DNA from: Hyphomicrobiales bacterium
GTDB taxonomy: Bacteria; Pseudomonadota; Alphaproteobacteria; Rhizobiales; Beijerinckiaceae
Direction of reading: 5' to 3'
NCBI GenBank assembly: GCA_015655535.1
Contig: JAATEW010000198.1
Location: 1-10,192, forward strand
Length of the DNA: 10,192 nucleotides
In this document: in pieces, positions 1 to 4,916 of the stretch
Numbering within the stretch: position 1 is the stretch's first letter
How the letters are laid out: each line of letters begins with the position of its first letter
Notes under the pieces: model-generated
Database searches by the model: none
Told to the model about the DNA's origin: nothing
The model's input: the letters and a program-made list of their open reading frames with translations, nothing else
Made by a program: the position numbers and the translations under genes

Positions 1-287
1 AACTGGTTGCCGGGCAGCCGGTCCGCACGGATGAACTCGTGATCTCGCTTCGCAATTTCATTCGCAAAGCGCTCGACCTCGATCCGATCCCGGTTGACCT
101 TGCGATTCCGATGCAGGGTCCCGCGCGGCCATCGAGTTCTGCCACGCGCGGCAAAGCTGAACGCGGGAAAGAGGAGTCCCGGCAAGCCGGCGGAGGCGGC
201 GGCATGGGGATGGGAGGTGGTATGGGCGTGGGACTTGGACTCGGTGGCGATGCTGATGATCCGTCCTCATCGGATCATCACTCGTAG
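1..287 (+). CDS. 3' end of an unrecognised gene with Gly/Met-rich tail (partial)
   Basis: An open frame enters from the left edge (first full codon at base 3) and ends with TAG at 285-287. A GTG at 39 could serve as a start, but the frame stays open upstream and no ribosome binding site is visible there, so I read this as the C-terminal ~94 residues of a longer protein. The first part (positions 39-110, beginning ISLRNFIRKALDLDP) looks like an amphipathic, folded segment. It is followed by a charged linker and a tail very rich in glycine and methionine (about 192-255), then an acidic Asp/Ser/His ending. Codon choice looks coding, with mostly G or C in third positions. I do not recognise the family. 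The overlapping frames on both strands give Arg/Pro-rich shadows and are less convincing. The Gly/Met tail is probably disordered. Confidence 0.55.
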   Translation, partial: LVAGQPVRTDELVISLRNFIRKALDLDPIPVDLAIPMQGPARPSSSATRGKAERGKEESRQAGGGGGMGMGGGMGVGLGLGGDADDPSSSDHHS

Positions 288-338
288 AGTGAAGCCGGGC
301 GGGAAGCCAAATCAAACACGGTATCAGCGTAAAAATAG

Positions 339-353
339 TTCCGTATTACGGAA
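339..353. promoter_or_regulatory. 15-bp perfect palindrome, candidate operator
   Basis: TTCCGTA-T-TACGGAA is a perfect inverted repeat with 7-bp arms and a single central base. It lies in the 147-base gap before the secreted four-cysteine gene, 81 bases upstream of its ATG. The short symmetrical form suits a dimeric DNA-binding protein better than an RNA hairpin, because there is no loop. I cannot name the regulator. A 13/15 match occurs at 8220-8234 in another intergenic gap. Confidence 0.35.
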
Positions 354-434
354 GGTGATCGGCTTCCGACTGGACATGTTCGCGGCACCTATCGAAGATG
401 ACGTGAATGATCGCATCGGGGGAGCTTGCGATAA

Positions 435-818
435 ATGCTTCATCAAGCTCGCGTGTTCTTTGTTTTTGCACTGATCTTCGACTTCTGTCTGAACGCTACG
501 GCAGCCGAAAACGTGCTCGGGGAGCTGATGGCGATCAGCAAGGCCTGTAGCCAGGACGTTCAAACTCTGTGCAGCGGTGCGCCTCCTGGCGGTGGCCGAG
601 CAATCCGCTGCCTGGGATCAAATATCATGAGCGTCTCCGAGCCATGCAGAAAGACCATGGAAATGGCGATGAACGATCTTTGCGGGGCAGATCTCGCGCG
701 GCTGTGTCCGGGTCATTCAGTCGAGGATCCGTCAGCCGTCAATTGTCTGCATGAACACCGGGCGGAATTGAAAGGATCATGCAAGGCAGCCTCGGATCGG
801 GTCAACCAGAAGAATTAG
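435..818 (+). CDS. Secreted protein with two four-cysteine (GLG1-like) repeats
   Basis: This encodes 127 residues. The N-terminus has a hydrophobic core (residues 7-18) ending near ATAA, so it probably carries a Sec signal peptide cleaved at about residue 24. The mature part has eight cysteines: C38, C46, C59, C71 and C83, C91, C104, C116. Both sets follow exactly C-x7-C-x12-C-x11-C, so the protein is two tandem ~45-residue repeats. The pattern and surrounding residues (CSQDVQTLC, CLGS, PC) resemble the cysteine-rich GLG1 repeat seen in small exported alphaproteobacterial proteins of unknown function. The cysteines are likely disulfide-bonded in the periplasm. The ATG at 435 is preceded by a G-rich stretch (GGGGGAG, 418-424) at a longer than usual distance. 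No operon partner is evident: the next gene, at 1008, is on the other strand. A single-repeat relative lies at 4247. The family assignment is by pattern recognition; the function is unknown. Confidence 0.8.
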   Translation: MLHQARVFFVFALIFDFCLNATAAENVLGELMAISKACSQDVQTLCSGAPPGGGRAIRCLGSNIMSVSEPCRKTMEMAMNDLCGADLARLCPGHSVEDPSAVNCLHEHRAELKGSCKAASDRVNQKN

Positions 819-1007
819 CATTTCCGCGCATTGCGTCTCTTCAGCATCGAGCGGTAATTCGCTTGCGCGGTTATGAAAGGTGACCTGTCAGACGATAGGG
901 GCAAAATTTTCGTATAGCTCTCTACGATGGCTCCAGTCGATCGCGCGGCCACCCTAGTGCGCTTGCAGCGGGTGAACGGCAAGGAGGGTGAGGACCTGAC
1001 CGATTCT

Positions 1008-1319
1008 CTACTTGTCATCTCCAGCATCGATTTTGTTCGCGGTATTCGAAACCCTGCTTATAAACTCTTCTGCGTCGTCCCTAACGAGCGCATAAGGTGG
1101 ATCAAGCTCACGAAGATGATATTCGGCTTCTACATCGTGCAGCTGAGTGATGATCGAGTCGAAAGATGAGGATCGGGCTAGTTCGCGGAAAATCTCGACG
1201 AAAAGATTTTTCAGGTCGTCCTGATTCAGATTTCCGTACGTACGTCCACGCCCTACGTAATCGTCGATCTTTTCGATCGATTTGGCGCCATCGCCGCTCA
1301 TGATGAGTCCATTTAGCAT
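1008..1319 (-). CDS. Small acidic hypothetical protein
   Basis: A minus-strand frame of 103 residues ends with TAG (complement of 1008-1010). The composition looks like a soluble, mostly helical protein: acidic, with segments such as DDLKNLFVEIFRELARSSS (about residues 34-52) and EEFISRVSNTANKIDAGDDK at the end. It has no cysteine, signal peptide or membrane segment. An internal ATG at 1301 (protein starting MSGDGAKS) is an alternative start; neither start has a strong ribosome binding site. A competing plus-strand frame at 927-1169 is shorter and less natural in composition. It converges with the secreted protein gene ending at 818 and diverges from the winged-helix gene at 1625. I do not recognise the family, and the call rests on composition and length. 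Confidence 0.55.
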   Translation of the reverse strand: MLNGLIMSGDGAKSIEKIDDYVGRGRTYGNLNQDDLKNLFVEIFRELARSSSFDSIITQLHDVEAEYHLRELDPPYALVRDDAEEFISRVSNTANKIDAGDDK

Positions 1320-1624
1320 ACAGTCAGAAAACGCAGCTCATCTTTCCCGTCATAATCGTTGGGTTGAAGCAACGGGGCTTTGTCCCGCTGAAAGGAGCTT
1401 AAGTCATGCCAAGTTATGCATAAGGCGTGCAAAATCGGATATCCGGAACAGGGTCGGCGCCTTGAGCATTTCACAGCGAATTCGCTCCGGACTTTTCCAC
1501 ATGCGGCGAATGCGGTAATTTTGTCCTTTCTGTCTTCGCCAATAAAGATACCGCGGGCTCGCAGGCGTTCATTTTAGCTGCCATCGATTGATGTCTGCGC
1601 GCCAAACCTTGTCGAAGGAGCATC
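1320..1624. other. Divergent intergenic region, 305 bases
   Basis: This separates the minus-strand gene starting at 1319 from the plus-strand gene at 1625 and should hold both promoters. I see a small hairpin (CGGG/CCCG, about 1372-1388) and a good ribosome binding site (AAAGGAG, 1391-1397) followed by only a five-codon frame, ATG 1406 to TAA 1421. There is a sigma-EcfG-like pair, GGAAC (1445-1449) and CATT (1467-1470) 17 bases apart, and a GCGAATTCGC palindrome (1477-1486). None of these is certain. Confidence 0.4.
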
Positions 1625-2017
1625 ATGGAAACGGCACTCGAACGTATTCGCGCGAAGATTACGGAATTGGAAGAGAAACTCGCCAATCTTCATATTGCCG
1701 AGCGCGAGCTTCAGGAACTCGGCGAAGCTTCGGCGCCGAAAACGCGCTTTGCACCCCCGTCGGCGGTCGCAGGACAATCTGACTCGACGCATGAGGCGGG
1801 CTCTCAGCAAACGATCGGCGCCACAATCACGGATGTATTGAGGGAACACGGAAGTCTTTCTGTTAAAGCGATTGGCACGCAAATCGCGGCCATGGGCCGC
1901 GATATAAACAATCGTGCGATATCATTCTCACTTCAGGCGATGAAGAAACGTGGGCTCGTTAAAAGCGCTGACGGTGAGTGGACGCTGGCGAAAGGCCGCT
2001 CGAAACGCGCTCGATAG
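1625..2017 (+). CDS. Coiled-coil plus winged-helix-like protein, putative DNA-binding
   Basis: This encodes 130 residues. The ATG at 1625 is fixed by a strong Shine-Dalgarno sequence, AAGGAG at 1615-1620. Residues 3-34 (ERIRAKITELEEKLANLHIA and on) form a clear heptad-type coiled coil, likely a dimerisation helix. Residues 35-62 are a Ser/Ala/Pro-rich linker. Residues 63-125 read as a winged helix-turn-helix: TITDVLREHGSLSVKAIGTQI, then a recognition-type helix NNRAISFSLQAMKKRGLV, then a wing ending SADGEWTLA. The C-terminus is basic (KGRSKRAR). This layout is typical of small transcriptional regulators or DNA-binding accessory proteins, but I cannot assign a specific family. The gene appears monocistronic, with hairpins immediately after the stop. 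A weak sigma-EcfG-like promoter upstream raises a stress-related role only as a guess. Confidence 0.75.
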   Translation: METALERIRAKITELEEKLANLHIAERELQELGEASAPKTRFAPPSAVAGQSDSTHEAGSQQTIGATITDVLREHGSLSVKAIGTQIAAMGRDINNRAISFSLQAMKKRGLVKSADGEWTLAKGRSKRAR

Positions 2018-2053
2018 GACCGCGATCGAGTAGGTTTCAACCACTCTTGAAAC
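2010..2053 (+). terminator. Tandem hairpins at the 3' end of the winged-helix gene
   Basis: Two adjacent stems surround the stop codon: CTCGAT (2010-2015) with ATCGAG (2025-2030), and GTTTCAA (2034-2040) with TTGAAAC (2047-2053) around a six-base loop. There is no T-run after the second stem, so this is not a canonical intrinsic terminator. It may stabilise the transcript end or support factor-dependent termination. Confidence 0.3.
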
Positions 2054-2454
2054 GAGCGAGGGCGTCCTGGAGTTTGTAATCATGCGATCCTCTGCCGCGG
2101 TATCCAGTCCAATCTGGGTCTGATCTGAATTTTCGACGGTTGCTTGCATCGTCCTTTTCGTTCGAGGCCTGCGCTTGTCTTGAAGGGGAGGCCTTGCATC
2201 CTGGGCAATCTTCCGAAGTCTTCGCGCGGATGACCCGCTGATGACCTATGAGCAGTCCCTTCCGCACGAAGTGACGACGCGAGCGCCACATCCCACTCAG
2301 AATCGACGCATGTTTGTTAGGAAGTCGGGCGACAGCAATCAGCGGCGGCGCGAGGTTCTGCATCCATGGATTGCATGTATGCCCGTGCGGATAACAGAGA
2401 GCACGCAGCCGGTGCGCCTGCCAATTTCGGATCAGTCGAACACTGGCATTTACA

Positions 2455-2472
2455 AATCATCCACAGATGATT
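2455..2472. repeat. Perfect 7-bp inverted repeat with CACA loop
   Basis: AATCATC (2455-2461) pairs perfectly with GATGATT (2466-2472) around the four-base loop CACA. It lies four bases from a larger near-palindrome at 2477-2498 and about 80 bases downstream of tRNA-Gln in that gene's direction. No T-run follows on either strand, so it is not an obvious intrinsic terminator. Confidence 0.45.
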
Positions 2473-2476
2473 GGAG

Positions 2477-2498
2477 ACCGCAAAAGCGCTCTTGCGGT
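2477..2498. repeat. 22-bp near-perfect palindrome downstream of tRNA-Gln
   Basis: The arms ACCGCAAAAGC (2477-2487) and GCTCTTGCGGT (2488-2498) match in 10 of 11 positions. The perfectly paired outer 7 bp are ACCGCAA with TTGCGGT. It may act as a transcript-end structure for tRNA-Gln on the minus strand or as a protein-binding palindrome. The lack of a T-tract leaves this open. Confidence 0.45.
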
Positions 2499-2551
2499 GA
2501 TACCCAAGCCCGTTTGAGCTTTGCATTTAAACATGTAAGTCATTGAAATAA

Positions 2552-2626
2552 TGGCTGGGGCGGGAGGATTCGAACCTCCGCATGGCGGAATCAAAATCCG
2601 CTGCCTTACCGCTTGGCGACGCCCCA
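2552..2626 (-). tRNA. tRNA-Gln (anticodon TTG)
   Basis: Read on the minus strand this is a 75-nt tRNA starting TGGGGCG at 2626. That acceptor arm pairs fully with CGCCCCA, followed by discriminator G and an encoded CCA at 2554-2552. The anticodon stem GCGGA/TCCGC encloses the loop TTTTGAT, giving anticodon TTG (complement of 2592-2594), which reads CAA for glutamine. The T arm GGAGG-TTCGAAT-CCTCC is intact, as is the D arm with its GGTAAGG loop. All stems pair, so it should be functional. It stands alone and is divergent from tRNA-Pro 337 bases away. Confidence 0.97.
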
Positions 2627-2963
2627 ATTGCAGCTATAGAACAAGGCTATTCGCCCATATCGGCCGCGCGGGACGCAGCCCTTCCACGTTCGCGGATGCG
2701 GCGTGAATCGGATATCGCAGAGTTCCTAAAGCCGGGCGGACCATAATGCGCCGCCGCATGGGCTGCAACCGTTTCGTCGGCCGCCATTTTGCGCGATTTC
2801 GTTACGCGACACCCTGTCCGATTGAATCCGCGCCGCGCAAGGCGTCGAAACATAATTGGCGCGCCTGGTGGATCTCGCACAGTCCGGCCTTGTCGGTCCG
2901 CCAAGGGACGGCTATAAGACGCGTCTTGACCAGGGGCAGCCGAGCGGATTTCGGCGGCATTGT
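2627..2963. other. Intergenic region between divergent tRNA genes, 337 bases
   Basis: No convincing protein gene lies here. Minus-strand frames run through it (2647-3114 and 2802-3089), but they owe their length to the antisense of tRNA-Pro and are spurious. A good sigma-70 type promoter for tRNA-Pro is at 2890-2918. For tRNA-Gln I see only a TATAGC-like -10 element just upstream (complement of about 2633-2638) with no matching -35. Confidence 0.5.
2890..2918 (+). promoter_or_regulatory. Probable housekeeping promoter of tRNA-Pro
   Basis: TTGTCG (2890-2895) and TATAAG (2913-2918) are separated by the optimal 17 bases and resemble sigma-70 -35 and -10 boxes. Transcription would start near 2925, leaving a leader of about 39 bases before the mature tRNA at 2964, to be removed by RNase P. 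The call is by sequence match only. Confidence 0.55.
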
Positions 2964-3040
2964 CGGAGTGTAGCGCAGCCTGGTAGCGCACCTCGTTCGG
3001 GACGAGGGGGTCGGAGGTTCGAATCCTCTCACTCCGACCA
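2964..3040 (+). tRNA. tRNA-Pro (anticodon CGG)
   Basis: This is a 77-nt tRNA with encoded CCA. The acceptor arm CGGAGTG (2964-2970) pairs with CACTCCG (3030-3036), followed by discriminator A and CCA at 3038-3040. The anticodon stem CCTCG/CGAGG encloses the loop TTCGGGA, giving anticodon CGG (2998-3000), which reads CCG for proline. The D loop has the usual GG, and the T loop TTCGAAT is canonical. No T-rich terminator hairpin follows directly. Confidence 0.97.
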
Positions 3041-3359
3041 TTTTGCGTTTCTTGTCGCTTGTCGCGCTCATTTTGATTGAAAAAGACAAAAATGTCGCGC
3101 AGCGTGGCTTTCAAGCTTGTCCTGACCGGGAAGGCTGCTTTTCCCGCCGGATGCGGTGATAAAGAGCCTCAGTTCCGCCCAAGCACTTAACCGTCAATTA
3201 TCCATCCCCCGCTTCGGGCAGGCTCCACGCCGGCTAATTGCGGGATTTAAGTGCAGCTTGATGAGTAGATTTACCTATTTGCAACGGATCAGCGCCAATC
3301 TCCCGGTGTTACGTTACCCATTGGAAGCGCGCCGCGACTTCCGCATCCGGAGTAAGTCA
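3041..3359. other. Upstream region of the pilin gene, 319 bases
   Basis: No gene is supported here. A frame open from 3156 into the pilin gene is an upstream extension of the pilin frame without pilin-like sequence. The region contains a 6-bp hairpin, CGGGAA/TTCCCG (3127-3146), which may mark the end of the tRNA-Pro transcript. It also contains a CtrA-like box at 3187-3201 and another TTAA at 3247-3250, which point to regulated expression of the pilin. Confidence 0.45.
3187..3201 (+). promoter_or_regulatory. Candidate CtrA-binding box upstream of flp pilin
   Basis: TTAA-N7-TTAT matches the CtrA recognition sequence TTAA-N7-TTAA in seven of eight positions. It sits about 160 bases upstream of the pilin ATG. 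A second, weaker site (AATT-N7-TTAA, 3236-3250) lies closer. CtrA control of the Flp-type pilin gene pilA is established in Caulobacter crescentus; extending it to this gene is inference. Confidence 0.4.
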
Positions 3360-3524
3360 ATGAAGAACCTCTTGTCCCGCTTTTCGCAGGACCAATCCGG
3401 CGCGACTGCCATCGAATATGGCCTGATCGCTGGTTTGATTTCTGTCGTCATCATCGCCACGATCACGACTGTCGGCACCAAGCTTTCGGCGAAGTTCAAC
3501 GCCATCGCCAACAATCTCACCTAA
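3360..3524 (+). CDS. flp: Flp/Fap-type pilin (type IVb prepilin)
   Basis: This 54-residue protein has the hallmarks of a Flp prepilin, the major subunit of tight-adherence (Tad/Cpa) pili. A short basic leader (MKNLLSRFSQDQSG, 1-14) precedes the processing site G14|A15. The mature N-terminus ATAIEYGLIAG has the invariant Glu at +5 and Tyr at +6. It leads into the hydrophobic helix (about 19-40) that anchors the subunit in the membrane and packs in the pilus core. The ATG at 3360 is chosen because GGAG (3349-3352) lies seven bases before it and the leader length fits; an upstream in-frame extension to 3156 has no pilin features. The prepilin peptidase, ATPase and secretin genes are not in this window, so the pilin stands alone here. 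A strong terminator follows at 3561-3587, and a CtrA-like box is upstream. Confidence 0.95.
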   Translation: MKNLLSRFSQDQSGATAIEYGLIAGLISVVIIATITTVGTKLSAKFNAIANNLT

Positions 3525-3560
3525 GAGAGTGTCATTGGGGGTTGGCTCCCGATCTTCAAC

Positions 3561-3587
3561 AAAAAGCCGCCCGTGGGCGGCTTTTTT
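3561..3587. terminator. Bidirectional intrinsic terminator
   Basis: The stem GCCGCC (3566-3571) pairs with GGCGGC (3576-3581) around the CGTG loop. It is flanked by five As on the left and six Ts on the right, so it works as a terminator in both directions. It lies 36 bases after the pilin stop and 58 bases after the stop of the convergent minus-strand membrane protein gene, and probably serves both. Confidence 0.9.
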
Positions 3588-3645
3588 GCTTCGAGCGAGT
3601 GGCGAATGATACGCGCCTTTCAGGCCGCTCAACCCACGCGGCGGT

Positions 3646-3933
3646 TTACTTGGCGATGAGATCGCTCGAAGCCGGCTTTGGTCCGGCCGGAGGCTCGGTC
3701 TGGAAAGACGGATCGAAGATGAGTTCGCCGTAGGGGTTGGAGCTTGCCTTGGTATAGGCCGAACTGCGGCCGGTCACGAGACCGCCGGAAGAGGCGTTGG
3801 CCATTTTCGCGAGCGTTGCCGCGTTTTGAGCCACGAGGGGCCCCGGCACATGGGTTCTTTCATCGACAATGGCGATCACTGCGACGAAGAGACACCAAAT
3901 GCCTATCGCCAGGAATTCCGGCCAATGTTTCAT
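3646..3933 (-). CDS. Small single-pass membrane protein, unknown function
   Basis: The protein has 95 residues starting MKHWPEFL. The ATG at 3933 is preceded by an excellent ribosome binding site (GGAGGA, complement of 3941-3946, seven bases away). A longer reading from a TTG at 3948 would run through that site and is rejected. Residues 8-24 (LAIGIWCLFVAVIAIVD) form one transmembrane helix or uncleaved signal anchor. The remaining ~70 residues are polar, with Ala/Ser stretches and a Pro-rich end (EPPAGPKPASSD), probably exposed outside the inner membrane. It converges on the Flp pilin gene and shares its terminator, but there is no sequence sign that it takes part in pilus assembly. I do not recognise the family. 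Confidence 0.75.
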   Translation of the reverse strand: MKHWPEFLAIGIWCLFVAVIAIVDERTHVPGPLVAQNAATLAKMANASSGGLVTGRSSAYTKASSNPYGELIFDPSFQTEPPAGPKPASSDLIAK

Positions 3934-4246
3934 GAAAAGATCCTCCAACGCCCCTCGCCAGCGCCGACGCTCGCGAAGTTGAAACGCTCAAAGCCGGATT
4001 AGGTTTCACGCCGACCGGCGGAAACTTCTGGAGATGCCTAACAGAGTCGCTGGTTTCGGCAGCCACGAACGCGGCGTCATGCAACCAAATGGCTCCGGCC
4101 GCGTTAATTTGATGCTTACTCTGTTCTGTTCTTCGCGATGCCTATGCCCCGCCGGTTCTGACCCTTGGGGCGTTTTGTTAGGAGTCTTGGACGACCTTAG
4201 GCGCGGGGCAGAAATTGAAACGGGCAATCCAACGTGGGGGACTTTT
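3934..4246. other. Divergent intergenic region, 313 bases
   Basis: This lies between the minus-strand membrane protein gene and the plus-strand four-cysteine gene. A plus-strand frame open from 4034 is only an upstream extension of that gene. I could not find a clear promoter pair, repeat or hairpin with a T-run. Confidence 0.4.
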
Positions 4247-4546
4247 ATGATGAAGCGCAAATCTTATCTTTTGGCGATTGTGGCCTTTGGTGTTTTGGCG
4301 ACGGCGGGCGCCAGCGCGCAGGATCTGCGCCAGCGTGAGACCGAGGCCTGCATGGGCGATGCGTTTCGTCTCTGCAGCGATGCGATCCCGGACGAAGCGC
4401 GCGTCACGGCTTGCATGAACGCCAAACGCGCTCAGCTCAACTCGGGCTGCCGCGCCTTCTTCACCGACGCGAGTGCCACAGGCGACGAGATTTCCCCCAA
4501 GGCCAGCAAGGCGAGCCGCAGGGTTCAGGCCGTGTCGGTCCGATAG
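4247..4546 (+). CDS. Secreted single-repeat four-cysteine (GLG1-like) protein
   Basis: The protein has 99 residues. The start is ATG 4247 (or the adjacent ATG 4250), just after the G-rich GTGGGGG (4234-4240), rather than upstream ATGs in the same frame, which would precede the signal peptide. The N-terminus is a classic signal peptide: basic MMKRKS, a hydrophobic core to about residue 20, then ASAQ, with probable cleavage after A24. The mature part has cysteines C35, C43, C56 and C68, again spaced C-x7-C-x12-C-x11-C, exactly as in both repeats of the protein at 435-818. The tail (residues 72-99) is Ser/Ala/Lys/Arg-rich and probably disordered. The two disulfides would form in the periplasm. 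It is monocistronic, with its own terminator at 4592-4624. Membership in the GLG1-type repeat family is by pattern; the role is unknown. Confidence 0.82.
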   Translation: MMKRKSYLLAIVAFGVLATAGASAQDLRQRETEACMGDAFRLCSDAIPDEARVTACMNAKRAQLNSGCRAFFTDASATGDEISPKASKASRRVQAVSVR

Positions 4547-4591
4547 GGCGGGGGCGCTTTATCCATCCTACACATGCCTTAGAATGATTTG

Positions 4592-4624
4592 CCCCGCCAG
4601 CACCCACTGGCGGGGTTTTGTTTT
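4592..4624 (+). terminator. Intrinsic terminator of the four-cysteine gene
   Basis: CCCCGCCAG (4592-4600) pairs perfectly over 9 bp with CTGGCGGGG (4607-4615) around the loop CACCCA. It is followed by TTTTGTTTT, a strong plus-strand intrinsic terminator 45 bases after the stop codon at 4546. Confidence 0.92.
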
Positions 4625-4649
4625 GCCGCAATCAACAAAGCCTGCGCGC

Positions 4650-4678
4650 AAAAAGCCCGCCAGCGGGGACTGGCGGGC
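4650..4678 (-). terminator. Minus-strand intrinsic terminator without an obvious gene
   Basis: GCCCGCCAG (4655-4663) pairs perfectly over 9 bp with CTGGCGGGC (4670-4678). Five or more As lie on its left, so on the minus strand the hairpin ends in a run of Ts. Its arms differ from those of the terminator at 4592-4615 by only one outer base. No minus-strand protein gene precedes it, which suggests a non-coding transcript or a duplicated hairpin element. Confidence 0.7.
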
Positions 4679-4831
4679 CAAGTGGGGGCTGACACCAAGA
4701 AAATCAGCGCTGTCTTTTCGGTTGAAATGAAACATGGCTCAACCCTCAAACTGGGTAGGACCAAAAAAAGAAAATGACTCTTGTCCGGCCAACCGCTTCG
4801 CCGCGAGGCAAAGGCATGACAATGCGCGAAC
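4650..4831 (-). ncRNA. Possible minus-strand small RNA
   Basis: A -10-like CATAAT (complement of 4839-4844) lies 18 bases after a weaker -35-like TTACAA (complement of 4863-4868). Transcription would begin near 4831 and end at the minus-strand terminator at 4650, giving about 180 nt. No protein-like frame lies within it. It would diverge from the di-heme cytochrome gene. The terminator is convincing, the promoter only moderate, and I do not recognise an RNA family. Confidence 0.25.
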
Positions 4832-4916
4832 GCCGCGGATTATGCGGGGTGGTTTCTTGAATTTGTAACTTTTATCCTGTCTGTGGCGAATGCTCTTTGA
4901 CCTTGAAGAGGCGGCC

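Larger units (their letters stand above)
2018..2551. other. Gene-poor region of 534 bases with hairpins
   Basis: Open frames exist on both strands (for example minus 2037-2363 and plus 2241-2546), but their compositions are not protein-like and none has a convincing start, so I call no gene. The region does contain inverted repeats: one at 2034-2053, and two at 2455-2472 and 2477-2498 just beyond the 3' end of tRNA-Gln. It could be decayed coding sequence, an untranslated RNA, or ordinary spacer. No terminal repeats or integrase remnants were seen. Confidence 0.4.
4547..4916. other. Intergenic region with convergent terminators and possible antisense transcript, 370 bases
   Basis: No protein gene is supported here. 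It contains a plus-strand terminator (4592-4624) and a minus-strand terminator (4650-4678). On the minus strand there is also a moderate promoter-like pair (complement of 4863-4868 and 4839-4844). The last ~60 bases should hold the promoter and ribosome binding site of the di-heme cytochrome gene; GAAGAGG at about 4903-4909 precedes its ATG. Confidence 0.45.

Noticed and set aside
927..1169. Plus-strand frame of 80 residues
   Set aside because: It overlaps the more protein-like minus-strand gene at 1008-1319 and has no ribosome binding site.
2037..2363. Minus-strand frame ending RKFRSDPDWTGYRGRGSHDY, faintly like an H-NS-type DNA-binding tail
   Set aside because: The W-[ST]-G-R-G-R core is not properly formed, the upstream part is not protein-like and there is no clear start, so I could not support a gene or pseudogene.
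2802..3089. Minus-strand frame containing VRGFEPPTPSSRTRCATRLRY
   Set aside because: This is the well-known spurious translation of the antisense strand of a tRNA gene, here tRNA-Pro. The overlapping frames at 2647-3114 (minus) and 2856-3080 (plus) are the same kind of artefact.
4034..4246. Upstream extension of the second four-cysteine protein to an ATG at 4034
   Set aside because: The extension lacks protein-like character and would bury a clear signal peptide that begins at 4247.
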